Source: Anaeramoeba flamelloides (taxonomy: Eukaryota; Metamonada; Anaeramoebidae). From it: a stretch of DNA of 64,000 nt. The position numbers were made by a program, and so were the translations under genes. Under the pieces are notes generated by a model that saw only the letters and a list, made by a program, of their open reading frames with translations, did not search any database and was not told the origin of the DNA. Within the stretch, counting starts at the first letter, position 1. Each line of letters begins with the position of its first letter. Positions 48,266-60,056 of the stretch are shown here, in pieces. The stretch covers positions 10,874,501-10,938,500 of the forward strand of contig JANTQA010000012.1 in assembly GCA_027625915.1 (NCBI GenBank). Direction: 5' to 3'.

Positions 48266-48759
48266 AAACTAAAAAAATTCAATTTTATCATGATGTCTAA
48301 ACTCAACTTTTTTGATAAGTTCGATATATATGTTGTTAACCAGAAAAGATATATTTACAGACCATTTAGTACAGTTAATAAACCCCATAACTTATTTTGG
48401 TATGCTATGTCACTTTATTTGTTGAATGATATTCCTAGAAAACATTTTAAAATAAGATTTATTATTGAGATAAATTTATTTGAATTCTTCTAACATTTTT
48501 AACAAGAAAGTATTTTGAATTTTTAAAAATACTATTGGACCTAATATGAATAAAATTTGTTATTTTATTTTTATCTTTTTTGTATTTCAACTTTTTTAAA
48601 AATTTTCACCAAATTTTATTATTATTAAAAAGTATTGTCAAAGTTAGTATCATTTTTTTTTTTTAGATTTTTATTCTATAATTTATAACAAACTGAACAA
48701 TCGTATTATAAACTCTCATTACAATTTATAATGTTTAAATTTTTATAAAAAATGATTAA

Positions 48760-49270
48760 ACATCAATTCAAAGGATTCGAAACATCAATATTCAATTTTT
48801 TAAAATAATAATATTATTAAATAAATCCCCTAAATAATAATAAAGTAAAAATATTAATTATTTTACAAATATATATTACTAACAATACTCACAAAACAAA
48901 AAATAAATAATTACTTTTTCAAATCAAGAAATAATGTACTGAAAATTCTGCTGGGTTTATAATCACAACAAATTTATTAATAAATTTGTTTAAGATTTTA
49001 TTATCAACTATTGATTGATAATTCTGATTAGAGAGCATCAACTAGTTTTATGTGAGTATTTTCATTTGGAATTATTCAACTTTAAAACCAAATTGACGGT
49101 TGAGAAAATTCATTGATTGAAAAATATTTACATAATTCAAAAAATAAAATGAAAAAAAAAAAAAAAAAAAAAAGACGAAAAAAAGATTTTTATATTTTTA
49201 AAGAATCAAATTTTATTTGTATTTTTATTAAATTGCATTGTTAAAATTCTCTGAAATGTTTTGGATCAAT
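48760..49270 (+). repeat. Diverged third copy of the dispersed repeat
   Basis: Order of short blocks (AATTATTTTTAAA... then a GATTGATAATTCT and TTGGAATTATTCAAC run, then a GAAAAATATTTACATAATTC block) parallels 41520-42140. Similarity is weak and broken by a long A run at 49152-49173. No coding potential. Confidence 0.35.
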
Positions 49271-50316
49271 AAAAAAATTTTTTTTTAGTTTGTAATATAA
49301 TATGAATAGAAATTTACATGCCAAATTACAATTCCAATGGATGAGAGTTTCACAATGATTATTCATCTATTTTCTCTAATTTTACAACGAATTAATCATT
49401 TTTTTCTTATTTTCTATTGATTTTTGGTTTGACATACTCTTTTCCAATAAATTGAACTAAAATCAAAAAAATAATTAAACTTGTTTCTAGAATAAGAAAA
49501 ATAATTTATCTTGAGTCTACTTTATTTCTGATGATACAACGGTAATTTAAATATTACATATTTGACAAGAGGGAGATAGTTTTTTTCCCATTATTACTTT
49601 ACTAAAATTTTTGTATTAAAGTCTAGATAGAAAATATAATATGTAAAAAAAATATTAAATGTATTGTATTGTTGGAAAAATCATTTAGATCCCTTGCCAT
49701 CTTTCTAGTTTTTTATTGAAATTGTTTTTTTGTTTTCTCCAAAAAAAGTTTTTTTTTTTTTTTCATTTATTTTGAATATTTTGTTTAACATATTCTGAAA
49801 TAAATACCATAGTCATAGATTCGATGAGCGGTATTAATATTAAACTTAATTTGGTATTGCCTGTTTACAAATATAACTACTAACAAAGAGAATATTATCT
49901 GAAATGTAAAAAAAAAAAATACCCAACTTTTTTCGAAATCCTTATAATAGAATTTGAAAAATAAAATTTCCTTTATTTTCTGCCTTATCTCTAATTTTTT
50001 ATTCTCTCATAAAATTTGAGATTTGAAAAATAATATAATAGTAAAAGAAAATGATATTAAGGATTTTTTTTATGGGCAGATCTAAATATTAAATTAGGTA
50101 TATGTTCTTTTTCATGAATTTATTTCTGGTCATAATATTGCTTTTTTTTTTTTTCAAAACCGAAAATTTGAAAAAAACTTGATTAAGAAAATTTATTCAA
50201 GATTGAAAAATCAAAATTAAAAAAAAAACTTGTTGAAAAACCAAAAATATTAATTTGATCATAATAGATGATAATTTATGGATTTTGAGAGATAAAAATC
50301 TCAAAATATTATCGAC
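49271..50316. other. Gene-free stretch downstream of RPS14
   Basis: Low-complexity sequence between the dispersed repeat and the RPS14 stop codon; it contains the 3' flank of the leftward RPS14 gene. Nothing else recognised. Confidence 0.35.
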
Positions 50317-51228
50317 TTAGAGTCTTCTTCCTCTTCTTCCACCATGTTTTCTTGTTCCGTCAGTTGGGATGGGTGTAACATCTTCAATTCTTCCAATTTT
50401 CATTCCAGCTCTTGCAAGTGCACGCATGGCAGCTTGTCCGCCTGGACCTGGTCTTCTTCTTCTGTTACCGCCTCTTCCTCTAATTTTAATATGAAGAGCA
50501 TTAATATTAAGTTCCTTTTTGGGAATTAAAATTGTTTATTTAAGATTTAGGGATTTGAAGTAATTAGTATTTGATTGGTGAGAAGGAATTTAAGAATTGG
50601 TTTGTTAGAAGCAGGGTAATGAACTTTGTAATTAAAAAGAAAGAAATTATTGTTTAAAATACACACCTTACAACGGGTAATAATGTCTACGACAGCAAGC
50701 ATTGCTGCATATGGAGAAGATTCATCACGATCGGTTTTTACTTTTTGTCCACCTTTGGTTTGTAAAATTTAAATCAAAAAAAAAAAGAAAAAAACTGAAT
50801 CTTTAGGATCGTCTTTGTTTGTTCTTTTTGAAAAATTTTTCTTTGAAGTGAAGAAATGAGAACAAGAAGATAAAAGGTAAACATAACAAACAAAAAAAAA
50901 AAAAAAACAAATCCAAACCTGATACTCTTGCAATTGTTTCGCTGCCTGAAAGATCAGTTACATGGATAAAAGTATCCTGAACAAATTTTAAGAATTATGC
51001 AAGTTATTTCAAAAAGAAGATTCAAACCAAGAAAAAAAAAAAAAGCAAAAATTTAGAAATAAAAAAAAGAAATCAAAACAAAAGAGAAAGTTTGATCTTA
51101 TTTACATTCCAAGAAGCATAAATATGTGCTACACCGAAAACAAGTTCACCTTCTTTTACAAGTGGCCCCATTTTTTTTTCTTCGGTTTCTTTTTGTTGTT
51201 TCTTTTGTTGTTTTTTTCTTCTGCTCAT
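50317..51228 (-). CDS. RPS14: Small-subunit ribosomal protein uS11 (RPS14)
   Basis: Four exons on the minus strand: 51228-51106, 50976-50919, 50752-50667 and 50514-50317 (TAA), with donors GTAAAT, GTTTGG and GTGTGT and CAG/AAG acceptors. The phases agree and give 154 residues, close to the 151 of human RPS14. Near-identical blocks include [108 protein letters not shown] and the universal C terminus RRGRRL. The lysine/glutamine-rich N terminus ([14 protein letters not shown]) is typical of eukaryotic versions. The protein lies on the platform of the 40S subunit near the decoding region and E site. Three short introns in such a small gene contrast with the multi-kilobase introns nearby. Confidence 0.96.
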
Positions 51229-52839
51229 TTAATAATTAGAAAGATTTCGTAAAAAAATGAAAGTGAAAGAGGGTTTGATATTTTAAGGTGAATTGAACCT
51301 TATGTTGGTATAATTTACACAGAAGCATCTATGTGTTAACCTTCGAATTTTTCTTTCCCAACTCTAGTTTCGACCACCAATAACCCTTAGTCTTGGATTT
51401 CCACTACTACAAATCATTAAAAAATTTTTTTCAAAAAAAATTCAATATTTGCTACTTTTACCCTTTTTAATAACTTTAATTAGAATAAACACAATTGGTT
51501 AATAAAGGATGTTTGATCAAAAAATATTTTTGAGGATATTTTACAGTTTAAGTTTAGAAAATCCAATTTTCTAGGTTCGAGGTAATATTTTTTTTGAAAT
51601 TTAATAGTAAAAAATTTGAAAACTTTTTTACTTCTAGATAAGAGACCATTTTATTTTATTTTAATAGTATTTTAAATCTGATGAATATTTTTCAAATAGG
51701 GAATCAATGATTTTGACTAATAAAGAATTATTTGTTCTTTTAAATTGGAAAAAATATTTTTTGTCATAAGGTTTTTTTTTACTTTTTGAAATAAATAAAA
51801 AATTCAAGAAATTTTTGGTTTATTTCTTTTGAATTCTGGAAAACTGCAATTAGTTTTTTTTTTATTTCTCAAAATAAAAAAAAAAAAAATTTGAGATTTT
51901 GCTATAATTTCTTAAATTAAAAAAAAAGATAGGTACGCTATGTACACTTTCACTATTTATAACCAGTTATTTTTTTTTTCTGTGTTTGAGTTTTTTTATA
52001 TGATAAGAGTATTTTCAAAACCATTAATTATTATCTCTTCAAAAAAAATAACCTAAAGTTGAGTTTAAAGAAAATTCATTGTTCCATCCATTTAAAATTT
52101 TTTAACCAAAATAGACCTTTTTTTCTCGACTAGAGAGACTTTTAAAAATTGTAGTAGTATTAACAACAATAAATACAACACCCTCAAGATTTTTAACGAT
52201 TGGAAGGTTGGTTATGTTTTGAATCAACTCGATTAACAAGTATGAAATGATATTTGTATTTTGGTCTAGTTTTTTTTTTTAATTTTAATTTTTCATACTA
52301 GTGTACTTCAAGTAAAATTGAATAAATATGTTTTTTATCTCAATTTTCTTTCAGATTGAGCATTAAAACTCTAGACTTAACAAATTACCATCAACTTTGT
52401 CAACTTCTTTGTATTTTTAAGGAAAAAAATAATAAAATACTGATAAATTCAGAAAAAAGTACAAAACTTATTAGTTAATTTTCATGTTTTGATATTTTAC
52501 ACAAACCAAATTTCAATATATTTTTTTTTATTTAAACTAAAGAACTGTTATCAACAAATTTACATTTTTTCTTAGATTTCAACAAATAAAATTCTTTATT
52601 CAAAGCCCATTTAAAAAATTTTTTAAAATAAAAAATAAATAAAAAGTTTAAAAACTTTTTTTTTGTAAATTTATCTCGATTTAAAACTTGATCTAAATAT
52701 TTTCATTTATTAAGGATTTATCCCCCCCCCAAGAAGTAAAAATTTAAATTATGTTACCCTTGTATTCAAATTGAATCAGTGACAAATAGTTAAATTGTTT
52801 CCAAAAAGTCACCATATAAAATTTAACAAAAGTTTAACT
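51229..52839. other. Gene-free stretch with palindromic repeats
   Basis: RPS14 promoter region followed by non-coding DNA. At about 51777-51925 two adjacent palindromes of the GAAATAAA...TTTATTTC type occur, one joined to the GAATTCTGGAAAACTGCAAT segment known from the LINE tail at 10307-10382. A nine-base C run lies at 52723-52731. No open frame recognised. Confidence 0.4.
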
Positions 52840-53400
52840 CTTCAATTAAAATGCTCCGTATTTCGTAAAAATTTAATATTTTGAGAAAAAAATATTGGTT
52901 GAATTATCAATATTGAGACTAAAAAGTCATAAAATATCTTTCTCAAATTTGTCTCAAAATATAATTTTTTAACTAAATAATCGGTTTAATTCAAAAAAAT
53001 TATTAATTCTCTAAGAGCTGTCGTTTTAAAAATAATTTTCAAATATCCCAAATATATCCATAAAAAAATTCTTTCAACTTAAAAAAAAGTACACTAAACT
53101 AATCAATTTTTTGGTTTTTATAGTAATAATTTTTAGATAAATCTTAGAAATTAAAAAAATTGAAAATAAAATATAGCAACTTTTGGATTTTTGGAACACT
53201 AATTTTTGAAAAAACTGGAATATTGTTATTTTAGTTTCTATACTTAGATTTGAGAAAATTTATTGAAATAAAAAAATTTCCAAAAATTGATTATTTTTAA
53301 TTGAGATAATTGTTAAAAATCTATAATTTATTTTTTAATAATATTTATAATAGATTTTTTACAGTATTTTGAACATAAAATAAGAATTTCACCTCTTTTC
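52840..53400. mobile_element. Decayed family A transposon copy
   Basis: In the same order as copies at 7655 and 25214 it contains a GAATTATCAATATTGAGACT block, ATAAAATATCTTTCTCAAATTTG, ACTAAACTAATCAATTTTTTGG, GAATATTGTTATTTTAGTTTCTA and TTTATAATAGATTTTTTA. The terminal GGGATTAG sequences and TTAA sites are gone. This is the oldest-looking member of the family in the window. Confidence 0.5.
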
Positions 53401-54043
53401 AATTAAAAATTATTTATTTTTTTTCACTTTTTTTTGATAAAAGTGAATACCTGAAAAAATCTTTATTTAGAGGTACTCTTCTTAATAATTGATTATAAGT
53501 CTCACATAATTTTCTTAAACAAGATTAATTTTTGAAAAAAAAGAGAATTATGATAATTTTTGAAAATAAAGGCTCGAAATTGAATACGTGAGACGACCAA
53601 AAAATGGTTTATATGTAAAAAAATATTTATTAACAAATTTGAAAATGAACATCCCCAGTAAAAATCTAAATTATAATTATTTATAATTATTTGAAGAGGT
53701 TAATTTTTTTTTAAATTTCCTTGCATAGATTTTTGGAAAAGAAATTTATTCATTTTTTTCAATTTTTTTCCCATTTACTTTTTTTTATTTCCTTTTAATA
53801 TTATAATATATTTTTCCTTTAATATTTTATCAAAATTACAATTAAAACAAATTTCGAGAGTTTAAAAAATAAAAAATCAATTTTGAAAAAAAATATCTGA
53901 TTATGATAATGAAAAATTAGAATTAGAGAATTTTAATAGGTTTTTTTTTTTTTTTTTCGAAATATTTCCTGATTAATCTAATCCCAAAAAAAATTTGGAA
54001 TAAAAATTATTTTAAAATTTGATAATCAATATTTAGATCTTAA

Positions 54044-54731
54044 GGGATTATCGTCACCATAGATTTTTCTATAATCAAAGTATATTGTAATTGGGTGTAA
54101 ATGATTTTAGTACAACATGGCTCAAATAGCTCTAAAAAATCTATTATAAATCTTATTACACAATAAATTATTACATTTTTTACTAATAATCACAATTAAA
54201 AAATTTCATTTTGGAAATTTTTTTTTAATTCCTTTTCCCAATCTAAAAATAAAAACCCAAAATATAGTATTCCAGTATTTAATAATTTAGATATAGAACT
54301 TCCAAAAGTAACCATTTTTATAATTTTTGAATTTCAAAGATTAACTCAATAATCATCAACATAAAAGTAAACTCTTTTACAAAAATTGTGACTCACCTGA
54401 AATAATAAATTGAAAACAAAAAATTATCCTTTAGTATTCAAAAACAATTAATAATTACATATGATTTGTAATTCTCATTTAAGTCATTCTAAATCTATAA
54501 AAGCCTGATATATTAAAAATTAAAAAAAATAAAACAAAAAACTAAAAAAAAGTGAGTCACAATTTTTGAAATGAGCATTACCCATTTTTTATTACTGAAC
54601 TTTCACTGTAAAAAAGTTGAACAACAATATTTTTTATGAATAATTAAATCCATTTTCAAAGACATTACAAAGTCTCAATTTTCTTAGTGATTATTTGTCT
54701 TTTCGAAGATCTCTTTTTTTTTTCCACATGA

Positions 54732-54811
<80 letters not shown>

Positions 54812-55410
54812 CAAGAAAAAGAAAAGAAAAACAAAAAATTGAAAAAAGCAAAACTAAAATTTGCAAAATTAGAAAAAATGATTCTGATCCAAAAATTTGA
54901 AAATATTTTTTGTTAAGAATACTGGAATAAATCTTCAAAACAACTTCCATTAACATTATAAAGTGAGTCACAATTTATGAAAAATAGTTTACAAAGGCTG
55001 ATTAATTTTGTTTGCTTATGATAAGTCTACTTATAGTATCAATATATTTCCATGATTTGAGAAATAATTTGACAAAAAAATTTATTGGTTAATTATTTAA
55101 TTAGTAAAAAAAAACGATTTTTTTAGTAACTAATCTACATTTCTCCATAAATTTAAGATAGATATTTTATGACTTTGTAGTCTGAATATTGATAATTCAA
55201 TCGTTAAATTTATGGCGAAATGCAGATTTTATTCTGAATTTGCTGGGTTTTTTTACTAATACATAGATCATTTTAAATTGATGAGATCAACAAATATTAA
55301 TACTTTGCAATTGATTTTTTAGAGACATTTGAACCATGCAGCACTGATGTGTTGAGGTCCAATAACAACATACTTTGATCCTAGTCTTCTCCTTGGTAGA
55401 CACTAATCCC
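54044..55410. mobile_element. TTAA-flanked family A transposon, copy 3, carrying a nested insertion
   Basis: TTAA at 54040-54043 and 55411-55414. Left end GGGATTATCGTCACCATAG and right end (minus strand) GGGATTAGTGTCTACCAAGG. It is collinear with the copy at 7655-8413 in reverse orientation, except that 54370-54989 (plus one TA) is a family B element inserted into it. Without that insertion it would be about 745 bases, matching the other copies. The internal palindrome around ATTTATGGCGAAATGCAG is retained. Confidence 0.75.
54370..54989. mobile_element. Family B transposon nested in the family A copy
   Basis: TA at 54368-54369 and 54990-54991. Terminal inverted repeats of about 28 bases start AAACTCTTTTACAAAAATTG and AAACTATTTTTCATAAATTG and end in GTGACTCAC. 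An internal GTGAGTCACAATTTTTGAAA copy occurs near 54551. A poly-A run of about 70 bases (54737-54809) lies in the middle. Comparison with uninterrupted family A copies shows that exactly one TA was duplicated, as for Tc1/mariner transposases. No coding capacity. Confidence 0.75.
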
Positions 55411-55834
55411 TTAATTAGAGAAAATAATAATAATAAACAATCAATATCCAAACTTAGGATTATTCCATAATTCAAAATTTAAATATTGGTATTTGTAGAA
55501 AGAAACACCCCAACATTTCTATTTTTATTTTAAATAAAATAAAATAATTTTTTCAAAGAAATAAGATTCTTTTTTAAAAATGAAATGAAATATCAACTTT
55601 ACTGTGCTGTCACCCATCTATTTTAACAGTCATTCATAAATTATAAATATATATTCCTTGTTCATAATATTGGCTTATTATAGAAATAAAATAAATATTT
55701 TAGTGTCCTGAAAGAAATATTTAAACAAGAAATAGTGTTCTTTAAAAAATTATAAAAAAGAATTATGAAGATATTTTTAATTTTTCAGAAAAAAAAATAA
55801 AAAAAAGTTATTTTTATTTTTTTTTATTTTTTTA

Positions 55835-56150
55835 ATTAAGGGAGGAGTTTTGAATTCCTCTTGTTTGTGGTTATTTTTTTTTTTTAATTTGTGAGATAAA
55901 ACGAAAATTTATACAATTTTCTATTTATTTCACGAAGTAAAAAAAAAATTGTAGGCACTACCCACATTCCTAAATATTTATATCGAATTTTTTTTAAAAG
56001 ATTTCTATATACTTTTATTTTCCACTAGGAATAATAAAGTTATGAAGTCTTTTCTGATAATAATATTTAAATAATTATTTTTAATAATATATGAGATATA
56101 TTCATTATTTTTAATTCAGATATACAGGTTTTTAAAAAAAGTTATTTTTT
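55835..56150 (-). mobile_element. LINE 3' fragment, minus strand
   Basis: Parallels 7075-7320: a G-rich/C-rich hairpin (GGGAGGAGTTTTGAATTCCTC, about 55841-55861), then a palindrome (55862-55950), then an ATTCCTAAATATTTATAT block and a run ending TTTTTAATTCAGATATACAGG, the counterpart of 7258-7278. Decayed; the zinc-knuckle part is not recognisable here. Confidence 0.45.
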
Positions 56151-56194
56151 TGCATTTTTAAAAAAAAATATCTTTTTTTCTTACACAATTTTTA

Positions 56195-57185
56195 AATATG
56201 TTGAAAATTTATGAAAATAAAAGTATTATGTTTTTTGAACCTTTGAAATTAATTGAATATCTAAACAAAAAAGTCAATTTAAATCTAAAAAAAGTATGTG
56301 TTTGCCTTTTTCTCTCTTCATATAGACAAATTCTGGATAAAAAAAATAAGTTAAATGTTTATAATGGATGGAATGTTATCAACACGGGTTATTTACACCA
56401 CCATAAATTATCCTCATATTCTGAGTTATATTTAAAGAAATTGAGTATTATTGGTTAATTATAAATTGAAAACCATTTATTCAAAAAAAAAAAAAAAAAA
56501 AAAAACTTAAAACCATTCAAGATAAATACTTAAAACTCTTATATGTTATATAAAAAAAAAAAAATTATTTTAGTTTTACAATTAGATGATTATAACCTTT
56601 GAACTAAAATAAAAATAGTTGTTTATTGTAAGTTAGAAATTCATGAGTCTCTTATCTTAATACCTTTTAAATAATCCTGAGAACATATTTTTATTAGTTT
56701 TTGTTATTAATTAAAGCCAGATATGAGTTTTTGTTTATTAAATAAGGTAAAATTGATTATTTTCAAAATAAATAGTACTGCCCTACAGAATATATTTGGT
56801 GAATGTTATTCAAGGATTTAGTAACTCTTATTTATTATTTTTACCAAATGATAACAGAATAATTATTTACACAATGGTACAATTAAACCGGGCATGCAAC
56901 TTCATTTATCAACTTTAGAGAGATGAGTTATCTTTATGAAAAGAGTTATTTTTTTCCCAATTATAATTTCAGTTAAAAAATCTAGTTTCTTTTTGTTTGT
57001 TTGGATTTTTGGATCAAATTAAAAACAGAAAAATTTGCCAAAAATGTATCTTTTGAAGAAATCTCACTTTTTGTAATTTCTGAAAGTTTGTATGAACAAA
57101 TAACATTGGACCAAGAATCTTATTTTAAAAATACAAGAAAAATAAATCAAATATTGAATTGTTGGAGATCTAGAAAAAATTGATC
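56195..57185 (+). pseudogene. Decayed gene-like region with duplicated parts
   Basis: Two open stretches (56198-56458, with LNVYNGWNVINTGYLHHHKL; and 57001-57183, with SFEEISLFVISESLYEQITL) flank a frame-broken part readable as GTIKPGMQLHLSTLERDELS near 56878-56937. The first stretch is partly duplicated at 59640-59880 and the latter two are duplicated in reverse orientation at 63410-63690, where KPGMQLPFSTLERDELSFLK and VISESLYEQIIF can be read. Protein-like wording kept in two diverged copies implies an ancestral coding sequence. I do not recognise the family. Both copies here look broken; the region could also belong to a mobile element. Confidence 0.35.
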
Positions 57186-58016
57186 ATTTCTATTATTTAC
57201 AAATATTTATTAAATTTCTTGAAATTTAAAAGATTGTGCAATATACCTTTTTCAAATATTCAAAGTATAAATAAGGTACTATTAGTATTAAAACCAGATA
57301 TTTATTTATTTTTTATTTTATTAGATTTATTTATTTGAATTAGTTTTTATTTGTTTGGAAATCTTTGTAATTTGAGAAATCATTGTCAATTCTATTGATA
57401 TATTTAATCTTTGGGTTGTTAATAATCAAGGTGAAAAATTAAATAGGGTTATTAATTATTGATTAAAAATAAATACATACATTAGTATTTCTTTAGATTA
57501 TAAGTTGAATTTTCAAAGTTTTCAAAAAAGTACTTAATGAGAATTTGTTAATTTGATTGTTTGGTTCTTTTTTGTTTTTTTTTTTGTATTCAAAAAAAAA
57601 GAAAAAAATGATTTGAATAGCTTTTCGAAATAAAAAATTATATTTTTTAAAAATTTAGAAATAATTAGTGTTTTTTTTTTGAAATTAAGTAGATTTTATA
57701 GAAACGATTATTTGAGAAATTAGTTATTTCATTTTTAAAGTCTATTTTTTTACACCTCCTTCTTGTCCAATAATATTTCTTTCTTCAATCAATTAAATAG
57801 TTTTTTTTTGAAATAATTCAGAAATATGTTGAATTTTGAAGATTTTAAAATTAAGAAAAATGGATCAATCTTTTAAAAACAATGATTGATTTCGGGTTTG
57901 GTTTTTTTAAGTTTTCAGATTTTTACTCCATTTTTCAATTCCAAGATGTAGTAATATTTTTTTTAATTTGTTATTAAATTTACCGTAGGATTTTTTTAGT
58001 TTACTAGTCCCTTAAT

Positions 58017-58955
58017 CCCTTGAAAATAACCAAATAACAGATTTTTATTGGTTTTTTTATTAATTAAAGCCAGACATGAGTTTTTTTGTTTATTTAATAA
58101 AGTAAAATTCATTAAATTCAAAATAAATTGTTGTATCTTACGAGGAGTTTTTGTAATTGTTCTTAGATAAAAAAAAAAATAATTTTTTAAAATATTATTG
58201 GATTTCTATTTTAAATTGTTGGTTATATCTGAGAACCAAATAAAAGAAATTTTTTACTGACAAAACTATTTCTAAGTATTCATTCTTTTTTTGATCTTTA
58301 AAAAGGAATTAAAAAATTTTATTCTTGTATTTAAAACTTTCTATTAAGAATTTCAAGTTATTTTTTCGCGAAAAATTTCTAAATGAAGATTTGTTATTAA
58401 TTTTAAGGCAGAGTGGCCGAGTGGTTAAGGCGTTTGACTTGAAATCAAATTCCCTAGGGGAGCGCAGGTTCGAATCCTGTCTCTGTCGTTTTTTATTGTT
58501 TACACATTTTTTTTTTATATTTCCTTTTATAAAAACTGTTAATTAACATTATTAAATAATTAAATAATAAACAAAAAAATACAGTTTACTTCTCTTTCAA
58601 AAAATTTTTTTCATAACTTTTCAAAGTTTTCCTATTTTTTTTCAAATTCTGTTATTTGAATAACAAGTCTTCAAATACAAAACTGAAAATTAAATTTCTT
58701 TCTTTTTACATATTGTTTTACTTTCCAAAAAGAGTTCTCAAAGAAATAAGTCAAGGTTTGTGGTTGCTGAAATACCAACAAATAAATTAAAATGAAGAGA
58801 AAATTTATTTCATTTACAATTCAAATAGCGATATTTTTTTTAGAATTTATCAATAATTCTGTAAACACAAACCCCTTTTCTGAATTGAAAAAGAATTTCT
58901 CAACTTAATAATATTGTACTGGTTTCAAAATGGTTAATTAACATTATTTGATACC
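58017..58955 (+). repeat. Segmental duplication unit 1 (contains a tRNA-Ser)
   Basis: About 930 bases are repeated at 60057-60980 with high identity, especially around the tRNA and in the 3' flank (for example GGTTTGTGGTTGCTGAAATA). A TTAA-type transposon terminus (ACTAGTCCCTTAA, 58003-58015) ends one to two bases before the unit. The first part also recurs at 56670-56790. Confidence 0.8.
58407..58488 (+). tRNA. tRNA-Ser (UGA)
   Basis: An 82-base class II tRNA. The 7-bp acceptor stem is GGCAGAG with CTCTGTC (one G-U pair) and the discriminator is G73, as usual for serine. The D-arm is GGCCGAGTGGTTAAGGC and the anticodon stem-loop TTTGA-CTTGAAA-TCAAA has anticodon TGA. The long variable arm CCCTAGGGG and T-arm GCAGG-TTCGAAT-CCTGT follow. 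Internal A and B boxes for RNA polymerase III are intact, a T-run terminator follows, and CCA is not encoded. No intron. Confidence 0.95.
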
Positions 58956-60056
58956 AATAGATCTTTGAATATTATTTTAATAAATTTTAAATAAATTTAT
59001 TTTTAGTCCCTTTATTTGAAAATAGGGAGACATTTTTCTTTTTCAAAATATAGGAATATAAATTTTTTAAGCTTCTTTATTTGATAAAAGCATCTCTTTT
59101 TGTAAACTATTTTTGATGTTTTCTTTTTTTTAATAATAAACTTTTTCCGAATTAAAACCTTTTTAAAGTTATATATATTTTAATAAACTGAAAACTTTTT
59201 TAAAAAAATGTTTATTTTTCCATCATAATCCTGAACTTCACATTTAAAGGTCAATTCCTCACTTTAGTGACAACAGAAAACTTGTCAACAGTTTTAATAT
59301 TCAAAAAGTTGTCACTTTTTTTTTAAATAGAAAACTTAAAAAATATTTTTGTATTTTCTCACTTTATTCTACTAGGTGAAAAATTTAAACTGAAATTTAT
59401 TGAAATCATTATGATCATCCAAAATTTATTTCAAAAAAAACTATTCATTAACTGAAATGACAACAACACAATAAGAAAAAATAGAGTTCTTTAATAAAAT
59501 TTCAAAAGAGAATTATGAAGATATTTTTAATTTTTACCCAAAAAAAGGAATACAAGATCATTTTTTAAATATTCAAGAAAAAATTATATCATTTTTCTTG
59601 CAAAATTTGGAATTCTTAAAGACATTTTTGAAACAAAATCATTTAATATTTTTGTATTGATCAAATTAATTCAAGATCTAACCCAAAAAATTCAATTTAA
59701 TTTGTAAAAAAAGTTTGTGTTTGTGTTTTTCTCTCTTCCAATAACCAAGTCCGGAAAAAAAATGAGTTAAATGTTTATAATGGATGATGGTTGTCAACAA
59801 GGATAATTTTACACCACCATAAATTATCTTCATATTCTGAGTTATATTAAAACAAATTGAGTATTCTTTGTGAATTATGGATTGGAAAATATTGTACTCT
59901 TGATGTATCATAAATGACTTTCTTTTTATTTTGTTTTTAAGTTTATTGTATTTAAATAGAAAACAAAAAAAAAATAGTTTTTTTCAACACAACAAAGTAT
60001 TTGTTCTTTGTCTTTTAAGGTTTTTTTAGTGTGTTTAAAAGTAACCTTTTTCAAGT

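Noticed and set aside
50344-50529. Serine/cysteine-rich plus-strand frame
   Set aside because: Antisense shadow of RPS14 exon 4.
54684-54971. Poly-F minus-strand frame of 95 codons
   Set aside because: Produced by the 70-base A run inside the nested MITE.
58325-58546. 73-codon frame across the first tRNA, and its counterpart at 60330-60551
   Set aside because: They are translations through a tRNA gene, kept open only because the duplicated DNA is similar.
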